64,000 bases of DNA, taken from the NCBI GenBank assembly GCA_035691305.1, contig DASSJF010000026.1:31769-95768 (forward strand), in the 5' to 3' direction. Source of the DNA: a bacterium (GTDB lineage: Bacteria; Sysuimicrobiota; Sysuimicrobiia; Sysuimicrobiales; Segetimicrobiaceae). The number at the start of each line of letters is the position of its first letter. The first letter of the stretch is position 1. The position numbers and the translations under genes were made by a program. Below are positions 34,711 through 43,137 of this stretch, one piece after another. The notes beneath the pieces were generated by a model. It was given only the letters and a program-made list of their open reading frames with translations, was not told where the DNA came from and searched no databases.

Positions 34711-35489
34711 CCGGCGCTCAGGAAGCGGGCGCGCTTTCCGGGCGGGTGGCGGTCATTACTGGTGGCTGCTCCGGCATCGGACGGGCGATAGCGGAGCTCT
34801 ACGCGCAGCACGGCGCACGCATCGCCGTGAATTCGCGCTCGCCGGAGACCGCAGCCCGGACGGCGGAAGAACTCGTCGCCAAAGGATACTATGCGCTGCC
34901 CGCCCCCGGGGACGTGCAGCATCGTTCGGAGGCGGAGGCAATCGTTGGCGCCGCTATTCGGAAGTGGGGACACATTGACATCCTCGTCAACAGCGCGGGC
35001 ATAGGTAGCATCGAGGACTCTGCGGTCTTGGCGGCCGAGGAGTGGCGGCGGATCATCGACACCGACTTAGGCGGTCCGTTCTTTTGCGCACAGGCGGCGG
35101 CAGCGGCGATGATCCCAAGGGCAAGCGGCGTGATCATCAACGTCGGCTCGATCCTGGGCCATGTGGCCCTGCCGGGCCGGGCCGCCTATGCCGCGGCGAA
35201 GCATGGACTGCTCGGGCTTACAAAGGTGCTCGCCCTGGAATGGGCACGCCACAACATTCGCGTGGTCTGCATCGACCCCGGTTACATTTGGACGAAGAAC
35301 ATGGAAGAGCGCGTCGCCGCCGGCGTCTACCCTGCGGACGACATCCGGCGACGCACACCGCTCGGCCGGTTCGGGCGTGTCGAGGAGGTCGCACAAACGG
35401 CGCTGTTCCTCGCGACGGACTCCGCCGCGTACGTCACCGGCAGCACGATCATGGTCGACGGCGGATGGACCGCCTACGGCGGTTGGTAA
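34707..35489 (+). CDS. short-chain dehydrogenase/reductase (classical SDR)
   Basis: A 260-residue classical SDR. It shows the cofactor motif TGGCSGIG at 18-25, NSAG at 95-98, and a catalytic Ser148, Tyr161, Lys165 set (NVGSILG and YAAAK). The C-terminus ends with the usual ATDSAAYVTGSTIMVDGGW block. It starts with GTG 34707 overlapping the epimerase stop, so the two are coupled. Likely an NAD(P)-dependent oxidoreductase on a hydroxy or keto intermediate of the same pathway. Confidence 0.9.
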   Translation: MTGAQEAGALSGRVAVITGGCSGIGRAIAELYAQHGARIAVNSRSPETAARTAEELVAKGYYALPAPGDVQHRSEAEAIVGAAIRKWGHIDILVNSAGIGSIEDSAVLAAEEWRRIIDTDLGGPFFCAQAAAAAMIPRASGVIINVGSILGHVALPGRAAYAAAKHGLLGLTKVLALEWARHNIRVVCIDPGYIWTKNMEERVAAGVYPADDIRRRTPLGRFGRVEEVAQTALFLATDSAAYVTGSTIMVDGGWTAYGGW

Positions 35490-35529
35490 CGCTGCCGTAT
35501 CAACGCACCGGACAGGGGTGAGGCTAACG

Positions 35530-36780
35530 ATGAGCGATACGAGCGCCGTCGAGCAGCGCGTCCTGGGGGCGGTGGACGACGGCCGCCTCACGCGGCTGCT
35601 GCAGGACATGGTGCGCCAGAAGAGCTACAGTAACACTCCCGGCGAGGGGGCGCTCGCCCGTTGGCTTGGCGCCTACCTGACCCGGTTGGGGCTGACGGTG
35701 ACACACCAGGAAGTCGCGGCGGACCGGCTCAACACGATCGCCACGCTGCGCGGTACGGCCGGCGGACCGGAGCCCCGCCGCGCCCGGTTCATGCTGAACG
35801 GGCACATCGACACCAACATGGCGGGACTCGGCTGGACGCACGATCCGTGGGCGGGGGACGTCGAGGACGGCCACATCTTCGGCATCGGCGTGTCCAACAT
35901 GAAGGCGGCGGACGCCGCCATGATCGAAGCGGCTAACGCCCTTGTGGACGCGGGGGTTCGCCTGGCGGGCGATCTGATCGTCGCGCTGGTGATCGGCGAG
36001 TTGCAGGGCGGCGTCGGCACCGTGCACATGCTCGACCAGGGCGTCCGGGCCGACCACTTCATCGTCGGGGAACCCACGGACCTGTCGCTCCTGACCCTGC
36101 ACGCCGGCGCGTACGACGCCGAGATCCACGTCTACGGCGAGACTCGCCACCTCTCGAAAATGGAGGAGGGCGTCAACGCGATCGAGATGGCCTGCGACGT
36201 CATCGGCGCCCTCAACGGCCTCGGCTTCTCCGGTGCTACGCGTGAAGACTACCGTGGGCTGCAGCGGATCAACGTGGGGGTCATTCGCGGTGGGATGGGC
36301 GACGAGTTCCTGGAGTGGCGCACGCCATCGCTGCCGGACCACTGCATGATCAGAGTGGCGGGCCGCTACGCCCCCGGACAGACGCCCGCGGGCGCCGTGG
36401 CGGACATCCAGGCGATGCTCGACCGGCTGCGCGCCCACCATCCGCGGCTCAAGGCGACCGCCTCGCTGGTCGCGACGACGCAGAAGCAGGCGATGGGCCC
36501 CTTCGAGGTGGACCCCCGGCATCCGTTCGTGCAAGAGGTGAGGCGGCTTCACCGGCTGGTGCGGGGGACCGAGCCGACGATCGGCGACGTGCCGCCGTAC
36601 AAGTTCTACGGCACCGACGCCGCGCATCTCGCCGAACGCGGCGGCATGCTGGGCGTGGTCTACGGACCGGGGGGCAAGTTCAACACGATGCCGGATGAGC
36701 GCGTGGCCCTCGCCGATCTCTTCGCCGCCGCCCGCGTCTACGCACTGGCCGCGCTGCGGACGTGCGGCGTCACGCCGTGA
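35530..36780 (+). CDS. M20-family (ArgE/DapE-like) protein with eroded metal site
   Basis: A 416-residue M20 peptidase homologue with the two-domain ArgE/DapE architecture. Metal-site residues His92 and Asp94 (NGHIDTNM) and Glu181 (VGEPTD) are retained. The bridging aspartate of the usual GxxDxK motif is Asn123 (GVSNMKAAD), the usual Glu-Glu pair is Glu157-Leu158 (GELQGG), and the C-terminal HxPxE histidine is absent (FNTMPDE near 384-390). The protein may therefore bind a single metal, have changed chemistry, or be non-catalytic. ATG 35530 has GGGGTGAGG upstream. It follows the SDR gene by 40 bp and meets the convergent permease gene with no spacer. Confidence 0.82.
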   Translation: MSDTSAVEQRVLGAVDDGRLTRLLQDMVRQKSYSNTPGEGALARWLGAYLTRLGLTVTHQEVAADRLNTIATLRGTAGGPEPRRARFMLNGHIDTNMAGLGWTHDPWAGDVEDGHIFGIGVSNMKAADAAMIEAANALVDAGVRLAGDLIVALVIGELQGGVGTVHMLDQGVRADHFIVGEPTDLSLLTLHAGAYDAEIHVYGETRHLSKMEEGVNAIEMACDVIGALNGLGFSGATREDYRGLQRINVGVIRGGMGDEFLEWRTPSLPDHCMIRVAGRYAPGQTPAGAVADIQAMLDRLRAHHPRLKATASLVATTQKQAMGPFEVDPRHPFVQEVRRLHRLVRGTEPTIGDVPPYKFYGTDAAHLAERGGMLGVVYGPGGKFNTMPDERVALADLFAAARVYALAALRTCGVTP

Positions 36781-37590
36781 TTAGCGGGGAGCCCGGCGCA
36801 ACAGGGCGGACGCACTGAGGACGAACACGGCCACGACCGTCAAGAAGGCACTGACAGCCGCGATGGTGGGGTCGAGTTGCGTGAGGAGATTCGTCCAGAT
36901 CCGGACCGCCAGCGGCAGCGTGTTCGTGCCGGAGAGCAGCAGCGGAATCAGCAGGTCGTCGAACGCGGTGAGGAACGCGAACAAAGCGCCGGAGATCACC
37001 CCGGGCGCAATCAACGGCAGCGTCACACGCAGAAACGCCACGACCGGGTCCGCGCCCAATCCGACGGCGGCCTGCTCCAGCCTCTCGTCGACGCCCTGAA
37101 GGGTCGCCGAGGCGATGATGATAAACAGCGGAAGCGTCACCACGGTCAGCCCGAGCGCCATGCCGGGAACACCGCCCACCAGGTTGAGGCGTGCGAGAAA
37201 CAGGTATACGGCGATGGCGGTGATCACCGACGGCACGATCATCGGTGCGAGGACGATCGTATAGACCGCCGTCTTGCCGGGAAAGCGCGCCCTCACCAAG
37301 GCGATCGACGCGGCCAAACCCAGCACGACGGTCAGCACGGTCGCCGCCGCGCTCATCTCCGCGCTGAAGAGCAGGGATGCCATCCACTCCGGTCTGCCGA
37401 GAAATTCATGATACCAGCGCAGCGACAGTCCGGGCGGCGGAAATACCAGGTAGCCGGCCGAGGTCAGGGATAACGGGATGATAAACAGGATCGGGACGAT
37501 CAGAAAGATGATGTCGAAAGCCGCAACCGTCGCAAACGCGCCCGACAACGGCGACCGGCGTCCGCGCCGCGCGCCGACCGAGGCCGCCAT
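36781..37590 (-). CDS. polyamine-type ABC transporter permease (PotC-like)
   Basis: A 269-residue six-helix permease of the PotC/spermidine-putrescine group. The N-terminal helix FDIIFLIVPILFIIPLSLTSAGYLVFPP is followed by LSLRWYHEFLGRPEWMASLLFS, typical of this family, and the EAA-like loop is EQAAVGLGADPVVAFLRVTLPL. ATG 37590 shares a base with the potB-like stop; a GTG at 37593 is an alternative. It ends convergently against the M20-like gene. Last gene of a complete PotABCD-type importer. Confidence 0.9.
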   Translation of the reverse strand: MAASVGARRGRRSPLSGAFATVAAFDIIFLIVPILFIIPLSLTSAGYLVFPPPGLSLRWYHEFLGRPEWMASLLFSAEMSAAATVLTVVLGLAASIALVRARFPGKTAVYTIVLAPMIVPSVITAIAVYLFLARLNLVGGVPGMALGLTVVTLPLFIIIASATLQGVDERLEQAAVGLGADPVVAFLRVTLPLIAPGVISGALFAFLTAFDDLLIPLLLSGTNTLPLAVRIWTNLLTQLDPTIAAVSAFLTVVAVFVLSASALLRRAPR

Positions 37591-38507
37591 CACACCTTGC
37601 TCTCAAAGAGGGACCGCAGGCCGACGATCCGGTCGTACACCACGAACCCGCCGATGGCCAGCACGAGCAGCAGCACCGCCAAGCTCGAGGCAAAGTTGAC
37701 GTCGAGCGACATCTCCACCTGGTTCTCGATCACCATGGCGATCATCTGGTCGTGCGGACCGCCCATCAGCCGCGGCGTAACAAAGTAGCCCAGCGCAAGC
37801 ACAAAGACGAGCAAGCTGCCGCCGAACACGCCGGGCAGGCTCAACGGCAGAAATACCCGCCGGAAGGCCTGCCATTCGCTGGCGCCGAGATTGTTGGCCG
37901 CCTGCAGCAGGCTGCGGTCGATCCCGCGCATGACACTGTAGAGCGTCAGCGTCATATATGGCAGCAGCGCGTAGGTCATGCCGATCAGCACGCCGGCGCG
38001 ACCGTAGAGCAGCCGCACCGGACCGGCGCCGAGATTGGACAACACCAGATTCACGAGGCCGTCGCGGCCGAGGATTACCATCCAGGAGAACATGCGAACG
38101 AGTAGGTCGGTGAAGAACGGCACCAAGAGCAGCGCCATCAGAACGGCGGCAACGGGTCCCGACACGGTCGAGAGCTTGTAGGCCAACGGGTAGGCCAGGA
38201 CGAGCGTGGCCACGGTAACCGTAAACGCGATTTGGAACGTCAGCCCGAAGATTCTCGGATAGGCCGGATCCCTGATGGCGGAAACATAATTGCCCAGCGT
38301 GAAACCCTGGGATCCGGTGAAGCTCCTGACAAGGATGCCCGCCATCGGGTAGACGAAGAAGACGGCGAGGAAGCCGAGCGCCGGCAGGACCAGCGCCGCC
38401 GTTCGCCAGCGCCGTTCGGGCCCGCGCCGCGGAACGGCGCCGGCGGGCGGGTCGCCAACGGGCCGGCGTTCGGCGGCCCCGGCGAACGACGGCAGCCGAG
38501 CGTTCAT
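37590..38507 (-). CDS. polyamine-type ABC transporter permease (PotB-like)
   Basis: A 305-residue PotB-type permease. After a proline- and arginine-rich cytoplasmic tail of about 40 residues come six membrane helices, beginning with ALVLPALGFLAVFFVYPMAGILVRSF. The EAA-type loop is QAANNLGASEWQAFRRVFLPLSLPG, and VPFFTDLLVRMFSWMVILGRDGLVN is typical of the group. ATG 38507 overlaps the ATPase stop (ATGA). A slightly longer frame exists upstream, but it lies inside the ATPase gene. Confidence 0.9.
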   Translation of the reverse strand: MNARLPSFAGAAERRPVGDPPAGAVPRRGPERRWRTAALVLPALGFLAVFFVYPMAGILVRSFTGSQGFTLGNYVSAIRDPAYPRIFGLTFQIAFTVTVATLVLAYPLAYKLSTVSGPVAAVLMALLLVPFFTDLLVRMFSWMVILGRDGLVNLVLSNLGAGPVRLLYGRAGVLIGMTYALLPYMTLTLYSVMRGIDRSLLQAANNLGASEWQAFRRVFLPLSLPGVFGGSLLVFVLALGYFVTPRLMGGPHDQMIAMVIENQVEMSLDVNFASSLAVLLLVLAIGGFVVYDRIVGLRSLFESKV

Positions 38508-39646
38508 GCCGGCTCGACCAGAATCTTGGTGTGCGCCGGCGCCCACATGACGATCACGGTGTCGCCCGGAACCGGACGGCGAGCCGTGTCGCCGCCGTGC
38601 TGCTTCACGAGCAGCACTTCGCCGTTCGCCGCGATCTTGTACTTCACGGCGTCACCGACGTACAGAGCCTCTTCGACGCGGCCGCGCCAAGCGTTGAACT
38701 CGCCGTCGAGGCCGGCGCTCGAGACATCCGCCACGCCGCCCACGGACCCGGCGTCCGACACCTCCGGGCGCAAACGTAGGTGCTCAGGCCGGATTGACAT
38801 AAGCAACGATCGGCCGGCGCGCGCGTCCGTCGTCCCCTGCGCCGCCCGAAACGTGGCGCCGCCGGCATGCCGGACGACCAGGAGGCCGCCGGAGATCCCG
38901 TCGACGACACCCCGCAGCAGATTGGTCTCGCCGATGAACTGCGCGACAAACGCATCCGCCGGATCGTCATACAGGTCCCGCGGGGCGCCGAGTTGCGCGA
39001 TCCGACCGCCGTTCATCACGGCGACGCGATCCGACATGATGAGCGCTTCCTCCTGGTCGTGGGTCACGTAGATGAACGTAATCTTGAGGCGCTCGTGGAT
39101 GTGCTTCAACTCGATGCGGATCTGATCGCGCAGCTTCTTGTCGAGCGCGCTCAACGGCTCATCCAGGAGCAGGACGCGCGGCTCGAACACGAGCGCGCGC
39201 GCCAGCGCGACGCGCTGCTGCTGTCCGCCGGAGAGGTGCCGCGGGTAACGGCTTTCATATCCGGGCAGTTGCACCAATTCGAGGATGTCGCGCGTCCTCG
39301 CTCGGATTTCGGACCGGGAGACGCCTCGCATCTGCAGCGGGAACGCGATATTCTCCACGACCGTCATGTGGGGGAACAGGGCGTAGTTTTGAAACACCAT
39401 GCCGATCCCCCGCCGCTGCGCCGGCAGCCAGGTCACGGGAGTCTCGTCGATGAAGATCTCGCCGCGCTCCGGGGACACGAAGCCGGCGATCATCATGAGT
39501 GTCGTCGTCTTTCCCGAACCGCTCGGTCCGAGGAGCGTCAGAAATTCCCCGGCGGCGATGTCGAGGTTGAGGTCGCGCACCGCGGCGGCGTCCCCGTAGA
39601 GCTTGGTCAGGCCCGCAAGAACAATGCGCGCCCCTTTAGCCCGCAT
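38504..39646 (-). CDS. polyamine-type ABC transporter ATPase (PotA-like)
   Basis: A 380-residue ABC ATPase with Walker A GPSGSGKTT (40-48), Q-loop Gln86, signature LSGGQQQ (138-144), Walker B LLLDEP (159-164) and switch histidine in YVTHDQEEAL. A C-terminal TOBE domain from about residue 245 (IGETNLLRGVV, MSIRPEHLRL) is typical of PotA/MalK-like importers with regulatory ends. This is the only ABC ATPase in the 64-kb window. It serves the PotB/PotC-like permeases it overlaps; the Dpp-type permeases nearby belong to another ATPase class. Confidence 0.95.
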   Translation of the reverse strand: MRAKGARIVLAGLTKLYGDAAAVRDLNLDIAAGEFLTLLGPSGSGKTTTLMMIAGFVSPERGEIFIDETPVTWLPAQRRGIGMVFQNYALFPHMTVVENIAFPLQMRGVSRSEIRARTRDILELVQLPGYESRYPRHLSGGQQQRVALARALVFEPRVLLLDEPLSALDKKLRDQIRIELKHIHERLKITFIYVTHDQEEALIMSDRVAVMNGGRIAQLGAPRDLYDDPADAFVAQFIGETNLLRGVVDGISGGLLVVRHAGGATFRAAQGTTDARAGRSLLMSIRPEHLRLRPEVSDAGSVGGVADVSSAGLDGEFNAWRGRVEEALYVGDAVKYKIAANGEVLLVKQHGGDTARRPVPGDTVIVMWAPAHTKILVEPA

Positions 39647-39709
39647 GCCGCCTGTCGCCGGCCGGGACGCCGGACGCGCGCGCGACGAACGGACCGCCGG
39701 CAGCGTCGA

Positions 39710-40813
39710 CTACCCCCCGAGCATGAAGGACTGCCAGCGCTTCAGAACCTCGGGCCGGTTGTCGAACCACCACTGCATGTTGATAAAGAAGCCTTCCCTG
39801 AGGTGCAGCGGGCTCGTCGGCAGATCTCTCGTCTGCGCCGGCGTCAGGTAGTTGAAGGCTTTGCGGTTGAGCGGACCAAAGCCGGCCATCTGGGCGATCG
39901 CGGCCTGCTGCTTCGGCTGCAGCGCAAAGTCGATGTACTTGTAGGCGTTCTCGAGGTTCGGCGCGCCCTTGAGGACGCACAGAACCTGGGACTCGATGGC
40001 GGCCTGGTTCCAGGTGAAGCCGACGGGGGCGCCGGCCTTCTGCAACACGATGGCCCGGTTCGCGGGAATCGTGCCGATAACGGCGTCCTTGTTCGTGAGC
40101 ATCTCGGCGGGCACGGCCGCGCTGGTCCAGAATTTGACGACATCCTTGCGGATCTCCCGCAGCTTCCGGAACGCCCGGTCCACGTCGAGCGGGTAGAGCT
40201 TGCTCGTCGGCGCGCCGTCGGCGAGCAGCGCGCCTTCGAGCACGCCGACGTCGACGGACAGGTCTTCGAGGGTCCGCGGACCGTGAAAGTCGGCGACGTT
40301 CCACACGTCCGCGTAACTGCTCGGCGGCTTGGTCGGAAAGGCGTTCGTATTGTACCCGATGACGGCCGAGTATGTGTATTCACCCGCGTACCGGTCCGTC
40401 ATGATCTGCAGATCGTGCGCATCGGTCAGGCGAAACGTCGACGCGGGGAGCGGCGCGAGAGATCCGCGATGCTGCAGAAGCAGCGCAAGACTCTCCGCGA
40501 TGTCGAGCACGTCCAGGCCGATCCGCCCGGACTGAATCATCGCCTCCACTTTGGCCGCGTTGGCCGTGTAATTCTCGACCTGAATGCCGGTCGCCGCAGT
40601 GAAGGGCTCCCAGATCGCCTTGCGGTATGTGTCCTCGACGGACCCGCCCGGTGTGCGGACGACGACAGTGCCTCCCGAGGCGGCGCGCGCGCTCCGGACG
40701 CCGAGCCCCCCGAACGCCGCCAGGGCCGCGCCGGCCACCGCGCCGCGGTGAAGAAATTGGCGCCGCGACAGCGGCGTCCCGACGCGAGTTCCTGCTTGCC
40801 TGTGTAAACTCAT
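39710..40813 (-). CDS. polyamine/amine-type extracellular solute-binding protein (PotD/family 1-like), Tat signal
   Basis: A 367-residue periplasmic binding protein. The N-terminus has a Tat signal (LSRRQFLHRG followed by AVAGAALAAFGGLG and an ASA-type cleavage region). The mature part opens with GGTVVVRTPGGSVEDTYRKA and contains IPANRAIVLQKAGAPVGFTWNQ and the C-terminal helical region LENAYKYIDFALQPKQQ, typical of PotD/AfuA-like proteins. ATG 40813 is chosen because the Tat motif begins shortly after it; GGGAGGAG lies about 11 bases upstream. It leads the potDABC-like operon. The likely ligand is a polyamine, amine or small organic cation; it cannot be specified. Confidence 0.88.
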   Translation of the reverse strand: MSLHRQAGTRVGTPLSRRQFLHRGAVAGAALAAFGGLGVRSARAASGGTVVVRTPGGSVEDTYRKAIWEPFTAATGIQVENYTANAAKVEAMIQSGRIGLDVLDIAESLALLLQHRGSLAPLPASTFRLTDAHDLQIMTDRYAGEYTYSAVIGYNTNAFPTKPPSSYADVWNVADFHGPRTLEDLSVDVGVLEGALLADGAPTSKLYPLDVDRAFRKLREIRKDVVKFWTSAAVPAEMLTNKDAVIGTIPANRAIVLQKAGAPVGFTWNQAAIESQVLCVLKGAPNLENAYKYIDFALQPKQQAAIAQMAGFGPLNRKAFNYLTPAQTRDLPTSPLHLREGFFINMQWWFDNRPEVLKRWQSFMLGG

Positions 40814-41007
40814 AGTTCGCGTCTCCTCCCACCCGAAATTGGACTTCGGTCTATGCAACGGCGGCGATCTTCCATCGGTTGCTCACGACCGGAATCCGCG
40901 CGTTCGCCAGCCTGTCGCCGCGGAAATGCATCGACGGGTGACTCGGGGTCCCAATGCGCACAATCAAGATGCAAAAACATACCTGTAGGGAGCCTCTGGC
41001 GAGTGCG

Positions 41008-41037
41008 TTGCGTACTAAATCGTATATTGAGTATGAT
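41008..41037 (+). promoter_or_regulatory. sigma-70-like promoter toward the FAH-family gene
   Basis: TTGCGT at 41008-41013 and TATGAT at 41032-41037 are separated by 18 bp, within a conspicuously A+T-rich island of the 378-bp divergent gap 40814-41191. It reads toward the fumarylacetoacetase-like gene. Its -10 box overlaps the -10 of an opposing promoter on the other strand. The rest of the gap shows no gene. Confidence 0.5.
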
Positions 41038-41058
41038 TAATACACCATATGAAGTCAA
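41030..41058 (-). promoter_or_regulatory. sigma-70-like promoter toward the PotDABC-type operon
   Basis: On the minus strand TTGACT (41058-41053) is followed after 17 bp by CATACT (41035-41030). It points to the Tat-exported binding-protein gene starting at 40813. The -10 box coincides with that of the plus-strand promoter at 41008-41037, so polymerase could use only one at a time. Confidence 0.45.
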
Positions 41059-41191
41059 CCGCGGCTCGAGTCGAATTCCCCCGGGTCCACTGCGGGGCGA
41101 TCTGAGAGGAGCGTATGAGGAGCAGTACTTCTGTAAAGCGCCGCGACTGGAACTCCTGCCCGACCATGCCCATCGTGGGCGGCGAATCCGC

Positions 41192-42115
41192 ATGAAGCTG
41201 GTGACGTATCTGACCTCCTCCACCGGACCTCGGGCGGGTGCCCTTTATGACGGCGGCAAGATCGTCGATGTGGCCGCCGCCGGAGAAGCCTACGGGACGC
41301 CGCTCCCCTCCGATATCCTGGGCCTGCTCGATCTGGGGGATGAAGGCGTGCGCCTTGCGGCGCGCGCAACGGCCCATGCCGGCGAACGCGACCTGACCGT
41401 CGTACCGGTGACACAGGCGCGACTCCTCGCACCGCTGCCTCGCCCCCGCAAGGTCCTCGCCGTCGCGGGCAATTACGCGGATCATCTGATCGAGTCCAGG
41501 ATGGCCGTGCCGGCGAAGCACGAAATGACGATCCGGCCGTTCATGAAGCCCTCGAACAGCGTGATCGGGCCGGACGAGCCGATCCGGTTTCCGCGCTGGA
41601 GCACGACGCTCGACTACGAGGCGGAACTGGCAATCGTGATGGGCCGCCGGGCCACCGCCGTTCCGACGGACGGCGCACTCGCGTACGTCGCGGGCTACGC
41701 GGTGTTCAACGACATTTCGGCACGGTCGCTCACGATCGCCGCGGGACGCGCACCGCGCGAGCGGGATCGGTTCTTCGACTGGCTCGCCGGCAAATGGTTC
41801 GACACGTTCTCGCCGTTCGGTCCGTTCATCGCCACCGCCGATGAGGTTGCCGATCCGCACGCGCTTTGCCTGTCGTTGTCCGTCAACGAGACGCGCCGGC
41901 AGGCAGCGTCGACAGGGCAGATGATATTCGGCTGCGACGAAATCGTGTCGTTCTTCTCGCATCTCACGACGTTGGAGCCCGGCGACATCATCGCGACCGG
42001 CACGCCCGCGGGCGTGGGAACGGCCGAGAAGCGCTACCTCCAGCCCGGCGACGTCGTCGAGGCGACGATCGAAAAGCTCGGCACGCTGCGCAACCCGGTG
42101 GGCGGACGGAAATAA
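41192..42115 (+). CDS. fumarylacetoacetate hydrolase family protein
   Basis: A 307-residue FAH-superfamily enzyme. The metal site is visible as Glu143 and Glu145 in LDYEAELAIVMGR and Asp174 in VFNDISAR, with YADH near 95-98 and the C-terminal GDIIATGTPAGVG block. The superfamily contains fumarylacetoacetases, acylpyruvases, 2-hydroxyhepta-diene-dioate isomerases and 2-keto-3-deoxy-acid enzymes, acting through a magnesium-bound beta-keto acid. ATG 41192 is the best start by homology; its ribosome site is weak (GGGCGGCGAA). It diverges from the PotD-like gene across overlapping promoters and converges with the DUF849 gene, so it may be monocistronic. Confidence 0.9.
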   Translation: MKLVTYLTSSTGPRAGALYDGGKIVDVAAAGEAYGTPLPSDILGLLDLGDEGVRLAARATAHAGERDLTVVPVTQARLLAPLPRPRKVLAVAGNYADHLIESRMAVPAKHEMTIRPFMKPSNSVIGPDEPIRFPRWSTTLDYEAELAIVMGRRATAVPTDGALAYVAGYAVFNDISARSLTIAAGRAPRERDRFFDWLAGKWFDTFSPFGPFIATADEVADPHALCLSLSVNETRRQAASTGQMIFGCDEIVSFFSHLTTLEPGDIIATGTPAGVGTAEKRYLQPGDVVEATIEKLGTLRNPVGGRK

Positions 42116-42132
42116 TGCGCGCGCGGCCGCCG

Positions 42133-43035
42133 CTAGAAGTTCGGCCTTGGAATCCCCAACAGAGTGCGCGCCTGGTCGGGCGTCGCGATGGGACGGCCCA
42201 GCCGGTCCGCCATCCAGACGACGAGCTCGACGAGCTCCGCGTTGCTCTGTACCCGCTGGCCGGGCCGAAGCCATGCGCGGTCTTCCTTCCCGATCCGTAC
42301 GTGCGCGCCGGACGCGATTACCTGCAAGAGCAGGGCGTTGGCGTCCTCAACCGCGAACGGCACGCGCGGCGCCGTGTAGATTGTCGTTTGGTACAGCGAT
42401 CCCGCGGGCAGGTACGCGGCGCGGTGCCGAATCGACTCGATCGTGCCCGGGGCCCAGTTGAACCCCGGCGCTTCGCACAGGAGGTTCACCCAGATGGGCG
42501 CCGGCAGCAGACCCGCGGCGGCCGCCCAACGGACGTTCCAGGTGGCGCCGACCTGAAACACCTCGAGCTCCGGCAGCACACCCATGTCGAGATTCCACTG
42601 CAGGGATTCGCGGATGCGGTCGCGGCTCCACATCATGTGCTGCTTGCGGTCGGCGAAGTCCACGTCGCTCATCACGACGTTGCCGGTCTCGAACTTGCCG
42701 GACCCCATGCGGCGCGCCACCTCGGTGCGGATGTTGAGCGGCATGGAGCCTTTCGCGTATTCCCGAATTGCCGCCGTCTTCGATGCGATCCGGCGGAAGA
42801 GTTCCGCGGTCGCTTCGATCTCCACGGGCCCCGGCACGCCGTAGCTCGCCTTGGGGTCGTAGACGGAGATCCCGTGCATGTGGACGATGGCGGCGCCGGC
42901 CGCCGCCGCATCCACCGCCTCGCGGGCGAGATAGTCGATCTCGCGCTCCAATTCGTCGGGCGTAGGCGTTGTCACAAACGGATGGTTCTCACGATCGATG
43001 TTGGGCTCACTCGCTATGATGATCAAGGGCTCCAC
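42133..43035 (-). CDS. DUF849 / beta-keto acid cleavage enzyme (BKACE) family protein
   Basis: A 300-residue TIM-barrel protein of the DUF849 (3-keto-5-aminohexanoate cleavage, BKACE) family. The zinc-binding HxH is His52 and His54 in AAIVHMHGI, and the C-terminal half shows ASGAHVRIGKEDRAWLRPG, matching the family's usual glycine-rich GxHVRVGxED block. BKACEs condense a beta-keto acid with acetyl-CoA to give acetoacetate and a new CoA thioester. The N-terminal EPNIDRENHP replaces the more usual TGA-type start, so the substrate pocket may differ. The gene diverges from the GntR regulator at 43138. Confidence 0.85.
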   Translation of the reverse strand: MEPLIIIASEPNIDRENHPFVTTPTPDELEREIDYLAREAVDAAAAGAAIVHMHGISVYDPKASYGVPGPVEIEATAELFRRIASKTAAIREYAKGSMPLNIRTEVARRMGSGKFETGNVVMSDVDFADRKQHMMWSRDRIRESLQWNLDMGVLPELEVFQVGATWNVRWAAAAGLLPAPIWVNLLCEAPGFNWAPGTIESIRHRAAYLPAGSLYQTTIYTAPRVPFAVEDANALLLQVIASGAHVRIGKEDRAWLRPGQRVQSNAELVELVVWMADRLGRPIATPDQARTLLGIPRPNF

Positions 43036-43040
43036 GGGAC

Positions 43041-43067
43041 ATCACATTTCCATGAATGAGATGTGGT
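43041..43067. promoter_or_regulatory. imperfect dyad, candidate GntR operator
   Basis: ATCACATTTC (43041-43050) and GAGATGTGGT (43058-43067) form an inverted repeat with eight of ten positions matching and a 7-bp centre. It lies six bases upstream of the DUF849 start and about 70 bp upstream of the GntR start. FCD-type regulators often bind such short dyads. Seen by eye only. Confidence 0.35.
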
Positions 43068-43137
43068 CACCTTTCCGGCAGTGCACGGTGCTTCCTTCGA
43101 CCGCGGCGACCAGCATATCAGCCACTCGGGAGGACGT

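Noticed and set aside
38504..39646. PotA-like ATPase as the missing ATPase of the Dpp systems
   Set aside because: It overlaps its own PotB/PotC genes and has a TOBE domain; Dpp systems use DppD/DppF-type ATPases with a different C-terminus.
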